Origin: an uncultured bacterium
GTDB lineage: Bacteria; Verrucomicrobiota; Verrucomicrobiia; Opitutales; Intestinicryptomonadaceae
DNA: 29,310 nucleotides
Assembly: GCA_905214995.1 (NCBI GenBank)
Contig: CAJMOT010000012.1
Span: forward strand, 1-29,310
Direction of reading: 5' to 3'
Within the stretch, counting starts at the first letter, position 1, and the number at the start of each line of letters is the position of its first letter. Positions 27,380 to 29,310 of the stretch are shown here, piece after piece. A program made the translations under genes and the position numbers. The notes under the pieces are model-generated. The model was given only the letters and a program-made list of their open reading frames with translations. It ran no database searches and was not told the DNA's origin.

Positions 27380-27604
27380 ATGACCCTGCCGGTCTTTTTC
27401 GCTTTCGCCGTCACCGCCGCGCTCGTCGCCGCGGGCGCGGGGGCGTGGATACATACGATAGGCCGCAAGCACATCCGCGAACATCTCGCAAAGTCATCCA
27501 CTTTTCACTGCCTGCGCTGCGATTCCGTCTACACGTCCTCCGAATCGGATTTGACGGCGGTCTGCCCGAAGTGCGGGTACAAAAACACGAAGCTCAAATT
27601 TTAG
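27380..27604 (+). CDS. Small single-pass membrane protein with a zinc ribbon, function unknown
   Basis: 74 residues. About residues 4-26 (VFFAFAVTAALVAAGAGAW) form one hydrophobic helix, followed by a basic segment HTIGRKHIREHLAK. A C-terminal zinc ribbon has C44xxC47 and C62xxC65, followed by GYKNTKLKF. Such membrane-anchored zinc ribbons occur in many bacteria, with undefined roles. No other in-frame start codon lies between the rplQ stop and 27380, so this ATG is the only choice. It lies only 6 nt behind the terminator U-tract and lacks a clear Shine-Dalgarno, so expression may be low or attenuated. guaA follows after 48 nt. I cannot name the family. Confidence 0.65.
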   Translation: MTLPVFFAFAVTAALVAAGAGAWIHTIGRKHIREHLAKSSTFHCLRCDSVYTSSESDLTAVCPKCGYKNTKLKF

Positions 27605-27652
27605 GCCGCACGGCCGGAAACACCGCAACCGCCAAACAGACAAGACAATGCC

Positions 27653-29191
27653 ATGAACCAGAAGATAGCAGTCTTAGACTTCGGCTCGCAATACACGCAA
27701 GTCATCGCCCGCCGCATCCGCGAGTGCAGCGTATATTCCGAAATAATGCCTTTCAACACCAGGGCGTCCGACCTCAAAAAGCGCGGCGTCTGCGGCGTAA
27801 TTCTCTCGGGCGGCCCCGCGAGCGTCCTTGCGAAGGGCTCCCCGCGCCCCGACCCGAAAATTTTCGAGCTCGGCGTTCCCGTGCTCGGAATATGCTACGG
27901 ATTGCAGCTCATGGGCAAAATGCTCGGCGGCGAAATCGTATCCAGCAAGCGGCGCGAATACGGCCTCGGCACGCTCTCTTTCAAAGGCGGCGGAAAGCTT
28001 CTGGCGGGCATAAAATCCCCCATTCAGGTCTGGAACTCGCACGGCGACAAAATCGAAAAGCTTCCCAAGGGCTTCAAGGCAGTCGGAACGACTGAAAATT
28101 CCGCCTACGCGCTCGTGGCGGACGAGTCGCGCCGCTTTTACGGAATGCAGTTCCATCCCGAGGTCGTCCACACGCCGCGCGGCATGGAGATCATAAAGAA
28201 TTTTCTCTATAAAATCTGCGGCTGCACCGGCGACTGGACAATGTCCGACTATGTGGAGCGCGCGATAGCCGACATTCGCGAAAAGGTCGGCGACAAAAAG
28301 GTGATCCTCGGTCTCAGCGGCGGGGTTGACTCGTCGGTGGCGGCGGCGCTCATACACAAGGCTGTCGGCGAGCGGCTCACCTGCGTGTTCGTAGACAACG
28401 GCCTTCTCCGCAAAGACGAGCGCGCCAAAGTCGAAAGGCTCTTCAAGGACAACTTCAAAATGCGCATGAAAACCGTGCGCGCCGAAAGGCTCTTCCTCAG
28501 CCGGCTCGCGGGCGTCGCCGACCCCGAGCGCAAACGCAAAATCATCGGCAAAACTTTCGTGGAAGTTTTTGACAAGACCGTCAAGTCGATCGGCAAAGTC
28601 GATTTTCTCGCGCAGGGCACACTATATCCCGACGTCATCGAAAGCGTGCCGATTGCCGGCAATCCCGCCTCCCTCATCAAGAGCCACCACAATGTCGGCG
28701 GGCTGCCCAAGCGCATGAAGCTCCGGCTTCTCGAACCTCTCCGCGAGCTCTTCAAAGACGAAGTCCGCGCGCTCGGCGCCGAACTCGGACTGTCCCGCGA
28801 AGTCCTCTGGCGCCATCCGTTCCCCGGCCCCGGCCTCGGCGTTCGCGTGGTCGGCGACATCACCAAAAAGCGCCTCGACATCCTCCGCGAAGCCGACGCC
28901 ATCCTCATGGACGAAATGCGTTCCGGCGGCTATTACGACAAAGTTTGGCAGGCGTTCGCCGTGTTCCTTCCCGTCAAAACCGTCGGCGTAATGGGCGACG
29001 AGCGCACCTACGACAACGTCATAGCCCTCCGCATCGTCGAAAGCCAGGACGCAATGACGGCGGACTGGGCGCACATTCCCCACGAACTTCTCGCAAAAAT
29101 CTCCAACCGCATCATAAACGAAGTCAAGGGCGTCAACAGGGTCTGCCTCGACATATCCTCGAAGCCTCCAGCGACAATAGAATGGGAATGA
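27653..29191 (+). CDS. guaA: GMP synthase, glutamine-hydrolysing
   Basis: Last step of guanine nucleotide synthesis: XMP plus ATP and glutamine to GMP, in the cytosol, 512 residues. The glutamine amidotransferase domain (about 1-190) has the catalytic triad C81 (GICYGLQLMG), H168 and E170 (MQFHPEVVHT). The ATP-pyrophosphatase P-loop SGGVDSS is at 222-228. The C-terminal dimerisation domain contains RHPFPGPGLGVRVVGDI and ends ISSKPPATIEWE. The ATG at 27653 is the start; the ATG a few bases upstream runs into a stop. All motifs are intact. It probably reads with or after the small zinc-ribbon gene. Its stop codon lies in the outer arm of the palindromic element. Confidence 0.99.
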   Translation: MNQKIAVLDFGSQYTQVIARRIRECSVYSEIMPFNTRASDLKKRGVCGVILSGGPASVLAKGSPRPDPKIFELGVPVLGICYGLQLMGKMLGGEIVSSKRREYGLGTLSFKGGGKLLAGIKSPIQVWNSHGDKIEKLPKGFKAVGTTENSAYALVADESRRFYGMQFHPEVVHTPRGMEIIKNFLYKICGCTGDWTMSDYVERAIADIREKVGDKKVILGLSGGVDSSVAAALIHKAVGERLTCVFVDNGLLRKDERAKVERLFKDNFKMRMKTVRAERLFLSRLAGVADPERKRKIIGKTFVEVFDKTVKSIGKVDFLAQGTLYPDVIESVPIAGNPASLIKSHHNVGGLPKRMKLRLLEPLRELFKDEVRALGAELGLSREVLWRHPFPGPGLGVRVVGDITKKRLDILREADAILMDEMRSGGYYDKVWQAFAVFLPVKTVGVMGDERTYDNVIALRIVESQDAMTADWAHIPHELLAKISNRIINEVKGVNRVCLDISSKPPATIEWE

Positions 29192-29310
29192 TTTGGCGAA
29201 TGCTTTTGGCGAATAGCTCCGTTTTGGGGAAAGCCGCCACTGGTCACGTACTAATTGTACGCTCCCACCGGCGGCTTTCCCCAAATACTCGCTCTTCATC
29301 CAAAATCATT
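29187..29310. repeat. Large imperfect palindrome at guaA 3' end, reaching the window edge
   Basis: TTTGGGGAAAGCCGCC at 29223-29238 is exactly complementary to 29270-29285. Inside, TGG (29241-29243) can pair with CCA (29265-29267), and CGTAC/GTACG form a second stem around TAATT. Outside, AATGATTT (29187-29194) and AAATCATT (29303-29310) are complementary, with partial similarity between. No T-tract follows on either strand, so it is not a simple terminator. TTTGGCGAAT occurs twice (29192-29201 and 29205-29214). It looks like a mobile or repetitive palindromic element, possibly a bidirectional terminator. Confidence 0.6.

Overview
This 29.3 kb window is a bacterial core information-processing block: the end of the rplL-rpoBC cluster, then the str, S10, spc and alpha ribosomal-protein operons nearly end to end, closed by guaA. 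Every gene is on the + strand. GC is high and codon use is strongly biased (Arg mostly CGC, Lys AAG). The RpoB, RpoC and ribosomal-protein sequences, with rpsJ directly behind fusA, look most like the PVC superphylum, probably Verrucomicrobiota (Opitutae-like). That placement rests on remembered family resemblance, not on a search. I see no tRNA, rRNA, CRISPR array, prophage or transposase.

Layout. 2-241: C-terminus of rplL. 242-596: gap with an intrinsic terminator/attenuator and a long inverted repeat. 597-8619: rpoB and rpoC. 8620-9015: gap with hairpins and a candidate promoter. 9016-12413: rpsL, rpsG, fusA, rpsJ (no tuf). 12414-12833: gap with terminator-like hairpins, a candidate promoter and a structured rplC leader. 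12834-21736: rplC, rplD, rplW, rplB, rpsS, a small secreted protein of unknown function, rplV, rpsC, rplP, rpmC, rpsQ, rplN, rplX, rplE, rpsN, rpsH, rplF, rplR, rpsE, rplO (no rpmD). 21761-24059: secY and map (no adk). 24186-27306: rpsM, rpsK, rpsD, rpoA, rplQ (no infA or rpmJ before rpsM). 27332-27373: intrinsic terminator. 27380-27604: small membrane protein with a zinc ribbon. 27653-29191: guaA. 29187-29310: large imperfect palindrome at the window edge.

The genes make the RNA polymerase core (alpha, beta, beta'), most of both ribosomal subunits, elongation factor G, the SecY channel, the peptidase that trims nascent N-termini, and GMP synthase, which supplies guanine nucleotides. Most gene spacings are 1-30 nt, so co-transcription in a few long units is likely, with breaks at the gaps before rpoB, rpsL, rplC and possibly rpsM.

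The points most worth a second look are: (1) a signal-peptide protein inserted between rpsS and rplV, containing no CGC arginine codon; (2) an RpoC in which all four cysteines of the second zinc site are replaced; (3) short hairpins with an ATG-type loop in the three long gaps, possibly one dispersed element family; (4) a structured rplC leader behind a new promoter; and (5) the palindromic element abutting guaA. The remainder is ordinary housekeeping sequence.
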